Below the pieces are notes generated by a model that ran no database searches, was not told where the DNA came from, and saw nothing but the letters and a program-made list of their open reading frames with translations. A stretch of DNA of 64,000 nucleotides from a virus, in IMG/VR virus record IMGVR_UViG_3300044997_000693, positions 1-64,000 of that record; one strand, 5' to 3'. A program made the position numbers and the translations under genes. Positions 26,910 through 35,131 of the stretch are shown here, one piece after another. The number at the start of each line of letters is the position of its first letter. The first letter of the stretch is position 1.

Positions 26910-27691
26910 CTAAATTTACACCCGACGACTGTCTGACAACGACCCTGTTGCAGGATCGCATCACCGAGTGGATCGGCAATTATGCCCAGCAAGCTGGCAT
27001 GCGATCTTTGGTAGTGGGCATCAGTGGTGGTATTGACTCAGCTGTGGTCAGTGCGCTGTGTGCCAGGACTGGGCTCAACACCTTTGCAGTTACCATGCCG
27101 ATCAGGCAACGCCCCGAACTACATGACCTCAGCCTACGCCAGGGCGCTTGGTTAAAACAGCATTTCGGCAATGTGTATCACGAAGTTGTTGATCTGACTG
27201 CAACCTTTGATGAATTTGAAAAACAATTGGCCACATATCCCAACTTGTTGGGACTTGCCAACAGTCGTAGCCGACTGCGTATGGTCACCCTGTATCAGAT
27301 TGCTCAAAGTGTCAATGGGCTTGTGGTTGGTACCGGCAACAAGGTCGAAGATTTTGGTGTAGGTTTCTTTACCAAATACGGCGACGGTGGAGTAGACATC
27401 AGTCCCATCGGCGACTGTTACAAAACTGAAGTATGGGCAATGGGTCGTGAGCTGGGCATACTCAAAGAGATCATTGAAGCGGAACCCACCGATGGACTCT
27501 GGGATGACGGCCGAACAGATCAGGACCAATTAGGCGGCTTGAGTTATGCCGAATTGGAACTGGCCATGGCGCAAGATCTTGGCGAGGTGCCTGTGGTCAG
27601 CATTGCTCAACAGCACAATCTTGACAGCTATCGCCAGATTCGCAGTCGTAGTTTACATAAAATGAATCCTATTCCGGTATTCAAAAAATAA
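26906..27691 (+). CDS. nadE: NH3-dependent NAD+ synthetase
   Basis: 261 aa. SGGIDSA P-loop for ATP near residue 39, then a GTGNKVED segment, a KYGDGGVDISPIGDCYKT segment and PTDGLW...DGRTDQDQLGG, which together are diagnostic for NadE. Lacks the nitrilase domain, so ammonia is the amide donor. Converts deamido-NAD to NAD+, perhaps to restore NAD pools depleted by host defences or to feed the NAD-dependent sugar enzymes of the window. ATG overlaps the previous stop. Confidence 0.92.
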   Translation: MTKFTPDDCLTTTLLQDRITEWIGNYAQQAGMRSLVVGISGGIDSAVVSALCARTGLNTFAVTMPIRQRPELHDLSLRQGAWLKQHFGNVYHEVVDLTATFDEFEKQLATYPNLLGLANSRSRLRMVTLYQIAQSVNGLVVGTGNKVEDFGVGFFTKYGDGGVDISPIGDCYKTEVWAMGRELGILKEIIEAEPTDGLWDDGRTDQDQLGGLSYAELELAMAQDLGEVPVVSIAQQHNLDSYRQIRSRSLHKMNPIPVFKK

Positions 27692-27775
27692 AAATTTTTA
27701 TCTCGACTCAAAATCTTGATAAATTATTCTGTAGGAAATCATATCTCTACACCATCATTTATAACAAGGATCAAC

Positions 27776-29014
27776 ATGAAAAAAATTGGATTCATAGGAA
27801 TTGGAAAATTAGGGCTTGATTGTGCCGAAGTGTTTGCAGAAAAGCACCAAGTTTGGGGATATGACATTTGTCCACGTACCAGCGACAGTGTAAAAGTCTG
27901 TGGTATCGAAGAATTAATTCAAAACAGCGAATGGATTTTTATTGCTGTTCCCACTCCACATGCCGAAGGCTACGATGGATCAGTTCCGTCAAGTCACATG
28001 ACTCCGCGAGATTTTGGGCACGATGCTGTGATCGATGCTATCAATAACATAAACCGGTATGCCAAAGATTCTAAAAAGGTCGTGCTGATCAGCACAGTAT
28101 TGCCTGGAACAACTCGCAACAAGTTTGTTCCATTACTGGATAAAAAGCATCAATTTGTTTATAACCCGTATTTGATTGCCATGGGCTCGGTCAAGTGGGA
28201 CATGGTCAATCCTGAAATGATCATGCTGGGCACCGAAGATGGCAGCTTGACTGGTGTTGCTGGGGAACTGCACGACCTGTATGAAACTATCATGCAGAAT
28301 AATCCGCGTTATGAAATTGGTACCTGGGACGAATGCGAGGCCATCAAGATTTTTTATAATACATTTATTAGTGCCAAAGTTGGACTGGTAAACATGATAC
28401 AGGACTTTGCCATGAAGATTGGCAATATCAATGTGGATGTTGTGACCAATGCCTTGGCTCGCAGCACCATGCGTATCATGGGTCCCAAGTACATGACAGC
28501 AGGCATGGGCGATGCAGGTGCTTGCCACCCCCGAGACAACATTGCCCTGCGTTGGTTGGCGGAAGAATACAACGTCGGCTATGACCTGTTTGACACTGTG
28601 ATGCATGCCAGAGAAATACAGGCCAAGAACTTGGCCCTGTTCCTGGTTGATCAAGCACAACGACACAGTCTGCCAATTGTGATTCACGGCAAGGCCTACA
28701 AACCCGATGTTGAATACTGTATCGGAAGTTACAGCACTTTGGTAGGATTTTATATTCGAGAAGCCGGATTACCAGTGGTCTATGTTGACCCATTGGCCGA
28801 TGATCGCACCAATTGTCTTGACACCATTGACGGTCCTGCAGTATTTTTATGGGCACATAACAGAAAGGTCACTTACGAATATACCGGTAACACACCCGAC
28901 ACGCAACCGTATTGCAAAATTGAATCTGGCAGTATCATAGTTGACCCATGGCGCAAGTTGCCTGTTGACATGCCCGGCGTTGCTGTGTTGCATTACGGTA
29001 ACACAAGAACTTGA
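27776..29014 (+). CDS. UDP-glucose/GDP-mannose dehydrogenase family
   Basis: 412 aa; ATG 27776 has an AAGGA Shine-Dalgarno. GFIGIGKLGLD is the NAD-binding loop; ISTVLPGTT matches the family; GDAGACHPRDN supplies the catalytic Cys. Oxidises the C6 of a UDP-hexose to the uronate. The C-terminal domain is present but shorter than in bacterial UGDH (about 440 aa). Supplies an acidic sugar for glycan synthesis. Confidence 0.82.
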   Translation: MKKIGFIGIGKLGLDCAEVFAEKHQVWGYDICPRTSDSVKVCGIEELIQNSEWIFIAVPTPHAEGYDGSVPSSHMTPRDFGHDAVIDAINNINRYAKDSKKVVLISTVLPGTTRNKFVPLLDKKHQFVYNPYLIAMGSVKWDMVNPEMIMLGTEDGSLTGVAGELHDLYETIMQNNPRYEIGTWDECEAIKIFYNTFISAKVGLVNMIQDFAMKIGNINVDVVTNALARSTMRIMGPKYMTAGMGDAGACHPRDNIALRWLAEEYNVGYDLFDTVMHAREIQAKNLALFLVDQAQRHSLPIVIHGKAYKPDVEYCIGSYSTLVGFYIREAGLPVVYVDPLADDRTNCLDTIDGPAVFLWAHNRKVTYEYTGNTPDTQPYCKIESGSIIVDPWRKLPVDMPGVAVLHYGNTRT

Positions 29015-29025
29015 CAAGAAATACA

Positions 29026-29418
29026 ATGGGACTATTTGATCGCTTTAAAAAGAAACAGCCAGAAGTCAAAGTCAAAGACCAACCCAGGCCCAAGAAAACA
29101 GAAAAAACTGCCAAAGAGTTGGCCACAGAGAAGGGCGAGCCGTATGTGACTATTCTCAGCATGGAAGTTGATCCTGCCAACATGCAAAATGGTGCGTTTG
29201 AGCTGGATTGGAATGATAAGTTTGTGGCCAATCTCGTTCGCGCCGGTTATCAAATGAGTCCCAAGGATACTGACAGTGACATTGTGGATCGTTGGTTTAC
29301 AGCTGTGTGCCGCAATGTTGTACTCGAAACCTATGAACAATACCAAGCCATGAATCCCGAACGTGATCGAGTGGTCAAGTCGCGCAATATCGGAAACGGA
29401 AGGAGCGAAGTGTCATGA
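29026..29418 (+). CDS. Conserved phage hypothetical protein, 130 aa
   Basis: Opens MGLFDRFKKKQPEVK, a basic amphipathic start common in T4-like phage proteins, then a charged linker and a folded part (LELDW-like strand, DIVDRWFTAVCRNV helix). The ATG at 29026 is preferred over an in-frame start 15 nt upstream. Overlaps the next gene by 4 nt. Function unknown. Confidence 0.65.
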   Translation: MGLFDRFKKKQPEVKVKDQPRPKKTEKTAKELATEKGEPYVTILSMEVDPANMQNGAFELDWNDKFVANLVRAGYQMSPKDTDSDIVDRWFTAVCRNVVLETYEQYQAMNPERDRVVKSRNIGNGRSEVS

Positions 29419-30068
29419 TCTTGGCCATCGGCGACAGCAACCTATATCCATCATGTACCGAAACAGATCAACAACCGGTTGATCTTACCAATATGGGTCC
29501 GGTGTTTAGCAAACAAATGAAGCAAGACTTCAAGTGCTGGAGTAAAAATGGTGCCAGTAACTATTGGATCGAGTCTCACATTGAATACTTTTTAGCCGAT
29601 TCTCGATGGAAATCTGATACAATGTTGTTTGTTGGTTGGACCAGCTTTGAACGGGAAGAATGGCCTTGGTTGTACAGCAACATATCTGTGTGCGGCGGCC
29701 CAGATTTTGGCATGCCCGAATCAATGAAGGCCAAATTCAATCAATGGAAAGCCGGGTTGACCGGCGAGTACTATCGTCAAATGACTCAGTTGTGGCATGA
29801 TAGAATCTATGCCCTGCATTTGCAACTGCGTGAACGCGAGATACCGCACCTGTTCTGGACCACCTATAACAATTTTAATACCATTGTCGATCAACACAAT
29901 TGGCACGGAAACTTTTTTCAACCTTATGACCAAAATGGTTGTATGAGTCGTTACCTAGAGTCCAACGGTATTCGTGCAATTGACAATGATCCGTTTCATT
30001 ATGGACCAGATGCACATGCAATGTGGGCCACAGCACTGAGCACCTATGCCAAAAATAATGCGCTATGA
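29415..30068 (+). CDS. SGNH/GDSL-like protein (2 of 6)
   Basis: 217 aa. AIGDSNLYPS holds the block I Ser; DPFHYGPDAHAMWA near the C-terminus gives D..H. Shares FEREEWPW and HW..N...PYD segments with the next gene, so the two are tandem paralogues. Probably a glycan acyl-esterase or transferase; substrate unknown. Confidence 0.7.
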   Translation: MILAIGDSNLYPSCTETDQQPVDLTNMGPVFSKQMKQDFKCWSKNGASNYWIESHIEYFLADSRWKSDTMLFVGWTSFEREEWPWLYSNISVCGGPDFGMPESMKAKFNQWKAGLTGEYYRQMTQLWHDRIYALHLQLREREIPHLFWTTYNNFNTIVDQHNWHGNFFQPYDQNGCMSRYLESNGIRAIDNDPFHYGPDAHAMWATALSTYAKNNAL

Positions 30069-30769
30069 TTTTGTACGTCAACGGTGACAGTCACACTGCT
30101 GCTGCCGAGGCAGTAAATTCTCATGCATTTGCCGAAGATGACCCTGCATTGTATTATTTAGGACGACTGCCGCATCCGGATAATCTGCAGGTTTCTTGGG
30201 GTAAATTGCTGAGCATGGCTCTTAATTCTGGGTTTCAATGCGAAGCCGAAAGCGCCAGCTCAAACATCAGAATATTAAGAACCACCAGAGCCTGGCTTGC
30301 TGCACGAAAGAATAGTCTAGAACGCAAGTTGGTTATTATTCAATGGTCAACTTGGGAGCGGGAAGAATGGCTATACAATGGTACTTATTATCAAGTCAAC
30401 GGCAGTGGCATTGACCAAGTGCCTGCTATTGCTCAAGAAAGATATCGTAACTACGTGATCGGCCTCGATTGGCAGCAAAAAACTCAGTCAGCACACGATG
30501 AAATCTGGAAGTTTCATCAAGAACTCGTGTCTCAAGATATCCCTCATGTGTTCTTCAATGGCAATAATGATTTCAGTTCAATTGTCGATCGACGTGATTG
30601 GGGACTCAATTATATTGGTCCATATGATTCCAACAGCACATACCATGCTCGACTACAGGCCGCAGGAATTGAAACAGTCATGCCCGATTCATACCATTAT
30701 GGACGTGACGGGCACAGTTGGTGGTTTAAATACTTGCTCGGGTATTTAATAACAAACAAATTTGTATGA
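30065..30769 (+). CDS. SGNH/GDSL-like protein (3 of 6)
   Basis: 234 aa. NGDSHTAA block I, STWEREEW, and DSYHYGRDGHSWW block V. Tandem paralogue of 29415-30068, overlapping it by 4 nt and the next gene by 4 nt. Divergence outside the shared motifs suggests an old duplication. Confidence 0.7.
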   Translation: MILYVNGDSHTAAAEAVNSHAFAEDDPALYYLGRLPHPDNLQVSWGKLLSMALNSGFQCEAESASSNIRILRTTRAWLAARKNSLERKLVIIQWSTWEREEWLYNGTYYQVNGSGIDQVPAIAQERYRNYVIGLDWQQKTQSAHDEIWKFHQELVSQDIPHVFFNGNNDFSSIVDRRDWGLNYIGPYDSNSTYHARLQAAGIETVMPDSYHYGRDGHSWWFKYLLGYLITNKFV

Positions 30770-31542
30770 TATTTAAAACCCGAAACATCAAAAAGCAGCA
30801 CAGCACCGTTTATAATTTTGGTATTAAGAATCTAATCGTTAGTGGATGCAGCTTTACTTACAACTCCTCTGACGCATCGGCGCTCACCTGGCCATATTTT
30901 CTTAGAGACCTTGGCGGTTTTGAACAGGTATTAGATTGTTCCCTTCCAGGAGCAGGCAACAGTCATGTGTCGGATTCTTTAATTTGGGCATTAGAAATGG
31001 ACCAACCGGATCCGACAGATAGTTTGGTGATAGTGATGTGGTCCGGGTATGATAGAGATGATTATATCTGTCCTAAAGAAAATATAAACAACTATTCAGA
31101 TCAATTTTATTACAGTAAAAATGTAATGTCGTCAATCACCGGTGGCAATCATGCAGAATCTTGTGGAAATAGTATTTCAGATGGACTAAAAAAATTATCA
31201 ATAACAAAAAACAACGAATCAAGAGCAATTGAAAACTATCTACACATTGCAAAAACCTATCAATATTTGAACTCTCTAAATTATAACTTTTTATTTTTAA
31301 ATTTTATAAATCCTACAGAACCGATAGGTGGAACCAACACATTTGATATAAAAAAATATTTGCCAAATCCGGCAAAACAAACACTGGATTCAATGATGAC
31401 CAAAATTGATGATCTGTATCATTTTTCTATTAGATATAATCTATTGCTGGGCGATAACTTTCACCCTAACCAATACGGGCATTTGAGATGGACCAGAACG
31501 GTATTAATACCGCACTTAAAAACTGTTATTCAATTGACTTAG
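30766..31542 (+). CDS. SGNH/GDSL-like protein (4 of 6)
   Basis: 258 aa. VSGCSFTYNSSD block I and GDNFHPNQYGHLRW block V. Uses GCSF instead of GDS, like the proteins at 10801 and 37890. The middle is AT-rich and repeats Asn/Tyr/Lys codons more than its neighbours, which may indicate separate acquisition. Confidence 0.7.
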   Translation: MIFKTRNIKKQHSTVYNFGIKNLIVSGCSFTYNSSDASALTWPYFLRDLGGFEQVLDCSLPGAGNSHVSDSLIWALEMDQPDPTDSLVIVMWSGYDRDDYICPKENINNYSDQFYYSKNVMSSITGGNHAESCGNSISDGLKKLSITKNNESRAIENYLHIAKTYQYLNSLNYNFLFLNFINPTEPIGGTNTFDIKKYLPNPAKQTLDSMMTKIDDLYHFSIRYNLLLGDNFHPNQYGHLRWTRTVLIPHLKTVIQLT

Positions 31543-31562
31543 AAATAGTTTGCTGCTATAAT
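31534..31562 (+). promoter_or_regulatory. Sigma70-like promoter, predicted leaderless start
   Basis: TTGACT at 31534-31539, 17-nt spacer, TATAAT at 31557-31562, then 6 nt, then the ATG of the 5' nuclease gene. It overlaps the end of the upstream SGNH gene. Confidence 0.8.
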
Positions 31563-31568
31563 AGCGGT

Positions 31569-32570
31569 ATGAAATATGTTCTAATAGACACAGCCAATAT
31601 GTTCTTTCGAGCCCGACACGGTGCTTTTCGTGCCAGCGACACATGGGAAAAGATTGGATTTGCACTGCATGTGACCTTGATGAGTGCCAACAAAGTGGCT
31701 CGACGCTTTGAAGCAGACCATGTGGTGTTTGCCTTGGAGGGCAGAAGCTGGCGCAAGGATCGCTACAAGCCCTACAAAAATAACCGTGCTGTGGCCCGTG
31801 CTGCTCTTACCGAAGCCCAAGCCGAAGAAGACAAATTGTTTTGGGAAACTTATGATAGCTTGACTAAATACCTGGGCGAAAAGACCAATTGCTCGGTAAT
31901 TAGATGTCCAACAGCCGAGGGCGACGACATCATTGCTCGCTGGATCGCACTACACCCCCAAGACGAACATGTTATTATCAGCAGCGACACTGACTTTGTA
32001 CAACTTGTGGCTGCCAATGTCAAACAATACAACGGCATCACAGACGAACTAATCACCACGGAAGGCACCTATGATGCCAATGGCAATGCTGTCATTGATA
32101 AAAAAACTAAACAGCCCAAGGCTAGACCGGACCCGGCCTGGCTGTTGTTTGAAAAGTGCATGCGTGGCGACAGCTCAGACAACGTGTTCAGTGCATATCC
32201 GGGAGTTCGTGAACGAGGCACAAAGAACAAAGTTGGTCTCCGTGAAGCCTATGCCGATCGAGACCGACGAGGCTACAATTGGAACAATCTCATGCTGCAA
32301 CGCTGGACTGATCCTGACGGTGTAGAACATCGAGTACTGGATGACTACGAACGCAATAGACAATTGATCGATTTAACAGCACAGCCCGAAGAGATCAAAG
32401 CCACTGTGGATACTGCCATCTGTGAACAAATCAGTCACAAAGACATTGGCCAAGTGGGTGTGCGTTTTATGCAGTTTTGTGGCAAATATGAATTGAACAA
32501 ATGCAGTGAATCAGCAGACAGTTTTGGCCGTTGGATGAGTAAAACATACAAAGGCATATTGAATAGTTAA
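31569..32570 (+). CDS. 5'-3' exonuclease / RNase H (T4 Rnh-like, FEN family)
   Basis: 333 aa, close to T4 RNase H (305 aa). Metal-binding acidic residues in VLIDTANMFFR (residue 6 on), AEGDDIIARW, ISSDTDFVQL and RGDSSDNVF are in the FEN-family order. Removes RNA primers and 5' flaps during replication. ATG 31569 must be the start, because the first catalytic Asp is only about five residues in. There is no Shine-Dalgarno; the mRNA is predicted to be leaderless. Confidence 0.9.
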   Translation: MKYVLIDTANMFFRARHGAFRASDTWEKIGFALHVTLMSANKVARRFEADHVVFALEGRSWRKDRYKPYKNNRAVARAALTEAQAEEDKLFWETYDSLTKYLGEKTNCSVIRCPTAEGDDIIARWIALHPQDEHVIISSDTDFVQLVAANVKQYNGITDELITTEGTYDANGNAVIDKKTKQPKARPDPAWLLFEKCMRGDSSDNVFSAYPGVRERGTKNKVGLREAYADRDRRGYNWNNLMLQRWTDPDGVEHRVLDDYERNRQLIDLTAQPEEIKATVDTAICEQISHKDIGQVGVRFMQFCGKYELNKCSESADSFGRWMSKTYKGILNS

Positions 32571-32585
32571 AAAGGAGTCACCGAT

Positions 32586-33044
32586 ATGACATTGATAGCA
32601 AAGCCCGTGGTAGACAAACAATTTTGGATCTTGCAAGAAAACAACCAAAAGGTCGGCAACATCGAAGCCTGTGCAGGCGGTTACCAGGTAAAGATCAACA
32701 ATCAGGTCGTACAATACAAAACCATAAAGTCAGCAGCCCGAACAGCCAATATCAAATTCGAACCGGCCATTAAGATCACCAAGCCCAAGACCGATGTAGA
32801 TCATATTCATGGATATCCGGTGACCGGCCGTGTGTACAATCCCATGTGGGACGTTAGTCAACACCTGCCGGTGTACACCAAAACAGCCAAAAGCAAAAGT
32901 TGGTTCAGCGCCGGCTGGTATAACATTCGCAAGGGTCGAAACTGGCAAACAGTGCTGGCACCCAAGCTGATTGTGTTGCAGAGATATCCGTATCAGGGTC
33001 CATACCACACAGAACAAGCGGCACATGACAATTCATCTCAGTAA
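32586..33044 (+). CDS. Conserved phage hypothetical protein, 152 aa
   Basis: Shine-Dalgarno AAAGGAG before ATG 32586. C-terminal half NPMWDVSQHLPVYTK, WFSAGWYNIRKGRNW, LIVLQRYPYQGPY is of a kind shared among T4-like phages of aquatic bacteria, to my recollection. No catalytic motif. Stop overlaps the next small gene by 20 nt. Confidence 0.7.
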   Translation: MTLIAKPVVDKQFWILQENNQKVGNIEACAGGYQVKINNQVVQYKTIKSAARTANIKFEPAIKITKPKTDVDHIHGYPVTGRVYNPMWDVSQHLPVYTKTAKSKSWFSAGWYNIRKGRNWQTVLAPKLIVLQRYPYQGPYHTEQAAHDNSSQ

Positions 33045-33234
33045 GTTCATTGAGCGGGTTCAAGGTCAGCAGGCACGCGGTGCCCGAGACTTTATTATGA
33101 GCATGAAAGATGCTCAGGATCTACATGCCGATATCACTAGATTATTGCTGGAACTTCGAGCATTGCACGAACAAACAGTTCCGACTCTACAACAAGAAAC
33201 AATTACCGTGAAAATAGACGGTGGCACATTCTAA
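33025..33234 (+). CDS. Hypothetical protein, 69 aa
   Basis: ATG 33025 lies inside the previous gene. Helical peptide MTIHLSKFIERVQGQ with a Leu-rich heptad (LLLELRALHEQ) and a final short strand. Probably a small coiled-coil protein. Confidence 0.55.
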   Translation: MTIHLSKFIERVQGQQARGARDFIMSMKDAQDLHADITRLLLELRALHEQTVPTLQQETITVKIDGGTF

Positions 33235-33279
33235 AACTACTTATATTTCTGGATAAATAAAATATAGGAGTTTAACGAA

Positions 33280-33567
33280 ATGAGCCGCCCAAAACCCAAC
33301 ATACTGATCGAGCAAACCAACAAGTCCACCTACAAGAGCGAACAGGTCTTGGCCTCTGAAGGCGTGTGGGCAGTATTTTATGACGCCAGGCCCATCAACC
33401 TTAAAACCACAAACATGCTGGTGCAATACCCTGGGCCCAAGTATAAAAAGGTTTCATTCAGCAATCCCGGGCATGCTATAAATCTGGCTCTCAAACTCAA
33501 CACACAATTCAAAACTGAAAAGTTCACTGTGGTGTTGCTGAAGTCGGGCGATCAAATTTATCCTTGA
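33280..33567 (+). CDS. Conserved phage hypothetical protein, 95 aa
   Basis: TAGGAG ahead of ATG 33280; a GATAAATA box lies at about 33251. Sequence has SEGVWAVFYDARPINLK and YPGPKYKKVSFSNPGHA, the look of a small beta domain. No function known. Confidence 0.65.
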   Translation: MSRPKPNILIEQTNKSTYKSEQVLASEGVWAVFYDARPINLKTTNMLVQYPGPKYKKVSFSNPGHAINLALKLNTQFKTEKFTVVLLKSGDQIYP

Positions 33568-33568
33568 T

Positions 33569-33940
33569 GTGCGCGACAAGAAAAAACTCACCAAAGAGTT
33601 GATTGCGCTGCTTGACCAAGAAATCCGTGTTGATCTAAAATCTGCCATGACCACTTGGTGGTATAACATTCGTCGCACCGGTGGCATGCGATTGACCAGC
33701 ACAGGATACTCAGCACTGGCCAAGGATTTAGACCTTGAACACTACTCGTACAACGTTGACAACCCGCAGATGTTTAACAAACAGCTTATGTTAACACTGG
33801 ACCGTAAAATGCAAATGCCCTATTATATTCAAGCGGTCAAAGGCGTACCTAAAAAAATCATATTTTTCGGCAGCCGGGAAGCAGTGATGGTGAATCTTTA
33901 CGGAAATTTATCGCAATTTCTTGACAACTATGAATTGTGA
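33569..33940 (+). CDS. Conserved phage hypothetical protein, 123 aa
   Basis: GTG start 1 nt after the upstream stop. Basic N-terminus RDKKKLTKELIALLDQ, then TGGMRLTSTGYSAL and KKIIFFGSREAVMVNLYG. T4-like phages carry similar small proteins with an MRLT..G motif, to my recollection. Function unknown. Confidence 0.65.
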   Translation: MRDKKKLTKELIALLDQEIRVDLKSAMTTWWYNIRRTGGMRLTSTGYSALAKDLDLEHYSYNVDNPQMFNKQLMLTLDRKMQMPYYIQAVKGVPKKIIFFGSREAVMVNLYGNLSQFLDNYEL

Positions 33941-33949
33941 TGTTATACT
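33921..33949 (+). promoter_or_regulatory. Sigma70-like promoter of tRNA gene
   Basis: TTGACA at 33921-33926, 17-nt spacer, TATACT at 33944-33949; the tRNA begins 9 nt later. Confidence 0.75.
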
Positions 33950-33958
33950 GTGCATCAA

Positions 33959-34035
33959 GGGCCTGTAGCTCAGTTGGTCAGAGCAGTGGACTCATAATCC
34001 ATTGGTCCCTGGCTCAAATCCAGGTGGGCCCACCA
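33959..34035 (+). tRNA. tRNA with CAT anticodon (elongator Met or Ile2)
   Basis: 77 nt with encoded CCA. Acceptor GGGCCTG/TGGGCCC, D arm with GCTC...GAGC, anticodon arm GTGGA-CTCATAA-TCCAT, T arm CCTGG-CTCAAAT-CCAGG. Whether C34 is modified to lysidine (Ile) cannot be read; the TTGGTC variable region slightly recalls bacterial Ile-CAT tRNAs. Confidence 0.95.
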
Positions 34036-34108
34036 AACATGATAAATAATACAGTTGCAGAACACCCAAAGTCTGCAATCGAATTAAATTCAAAGAAAGC
34101 AATAGCAC

Positions 34109-34324
34109 ATGATAGTAGGCAAAGTAAAATGGTTCAATGATGCCAAGGGATTTGGATTCATTACACCCGATGACGGCAGCGAGGATGTATTTGCGCATTT
34201 TTCGGCCATCAACATCAATGGATTTAAAACATTGAAGGAAAATCAACTGGTGACATTTGAGCTGGTCAACGGTCCCAAAGGTCGTCAAGCGTCAAATATT
34301 GAAGTCAAAACATCATCATTTTAA
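34109..34324 (+). CDS. cspA: Cold-shock-domain protein
   Basis: 71 aa, normal family length. RNA-binding motifs KGFGFI (RNP1) and DVFAHF (RNP2), preceded by VKWFNDA. Single-stranded nucleic acid chaperone; in the phage it may aid translation or resist host RNA structure. Weak Shine-Dalgarno, with a GATAAATA box at about 34040. Confidence 0.93.
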   Translation: MIVGKVKWFNDAKGFGFITPDDGSEDVFAHFSAININGFKTLKENQLVTFELVNGPKGRQASNIEVKTSSF

Positions 34325-34363
34325 CAATGATAATAAGTAAGTTATTAACAAAGGAGTTTTAAA

Positions 34364-34660
34364 ATGGCAACAATAAATACCAATGTGCAGATCCTAGCTA
34401 CAGCACAAAGTCAAGCGACCTGGGGTCGAGCACTGTCAACTGAAGAATCAGCAGCTCTTCGAGCCAAACGAGGATCAATGTGGTCCCAGGGAAAATTTCA
34501 AGCTCGAGTGCCAAGTGAAACAGGTACCTTCGCATATGCATGGGAGACGTTGGACGCTGCGGCCGAATATGTTGCCTATTGCAACACATTTACACCGCCG
34601 CCGGCTTCAGCCACTGCTTCGGCACTACCAGAGCCAACAGAGCCAACAGAGTCAGTTTAA
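34364..34660 (+). CDS. Hypothetical protein, 98 aa
   Basis: Shine-Dalgarno AAAGGAG. Alanine-rich body TWGRALSTEESAALRAKRGS and a proline/threonine tail with EPTEPTE repeats. No family recognised. Confidence 0.6.
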   Translation: MATINTNVQILATAQSQATWGRALSTEESAALRAKRGSMWSQGKFQARVPSETGTFAYAWETLDAAAEYVAYCNTFTPPPASATASALPEPTEPTESV

Positions 34661-34664
34661 ATTT

Positions 34665-34688
34665 TATCTTTGGTCTGTATCAAAGATA
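34665..34688 (+). repeat. 8-bp inverted repeat upstream of tmRNA
   Basis: TATCTTTG - 8 nt - CAAAGATA, perfect. Flanked by T residues on the left and A residues on the right, so it could act as a weak terminator for either strand. Confidence 0.6.
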
Positions 34689-34762
34689 GAAAAATATAAA
34701 CTCAAACAGTTTAGTAGTGACAAGACTAGACAAAGTATGCCACACTACAGAATAGTAGTTTA

Positions 34763-35050
34763 AGGCCTGAATAGAAAGAAGTTCTGGACTCGGCTATCGT
34801 AGGCCGACATCTCCACCAACAGCACATTAGAAATAGTGTGTTGTTGTTGGGGATGAAAGGATTCGACAGGGCAACAAGTATTGACAGGATCTACTCGGCA
34901 AAAGTAAGAAGCCGCAGAGTCAGGAATTCCTGGCCGAAGACAACAAAACAAGTAAATGCAACAGCATCTACGAGCGAAGTAGTTGTTTCTGGAAAGAATG
35001 TCAAGTTCTCTGCCAGAACAGTGAAAGCTCAATCTTTCGCGGTCTAATCA
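34763..35050 (+). ncRNA. ssrA: Circularly permuted (two-piece) tmRNA
   Basis: Acceptor piece first: GGAC, T-stem TCGGC, T-loop, GCCGA, CATCTCC, ACCA, ending at 34818. Coding piece begins at 34849 with GGGGATGAAAGGATTCGAC, the normal tmRNA 5' consensus. GGGGATG pairs with CATCTCC along all seven positions (one G-U), closing the tRNA-like acceptor across the break. The intervening 34817-34846 forms a 10-bp hairpin, probably removed in processing. The tag frame ends at TAA 35047 with ...KAQSFAV; where it resumes is uncertain. Left boundary is approximate. Frees stalled ribosomes and tags unfinished proteins. Confidence 0.88.
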
Positions 35051-35089
35051 CCGGCGTAGGGTAGTTATACCTAGTAACAGAAACTAACA

Positions 35090-35118
35090 GGGCCTGCACT
35101 GCAGGCCCTTTATCTTAT
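35090..35118 (+). terminator. Intrinsic terminator after tmRNA
   Basis: GGGCCTGC / GCAGGCCC stem with a 3-nt loop, followed by TTTATCTT. Confidence 0.85.
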
Positions 35119-35131
35119 TAACAACAGCCAA

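Noticed and set aside
34838-35047. 69-aa ORF opening MLLLGMKG
   Set aside because: It lies wholly within the tmRNA; only its last codons correspond to the tag reading frame.
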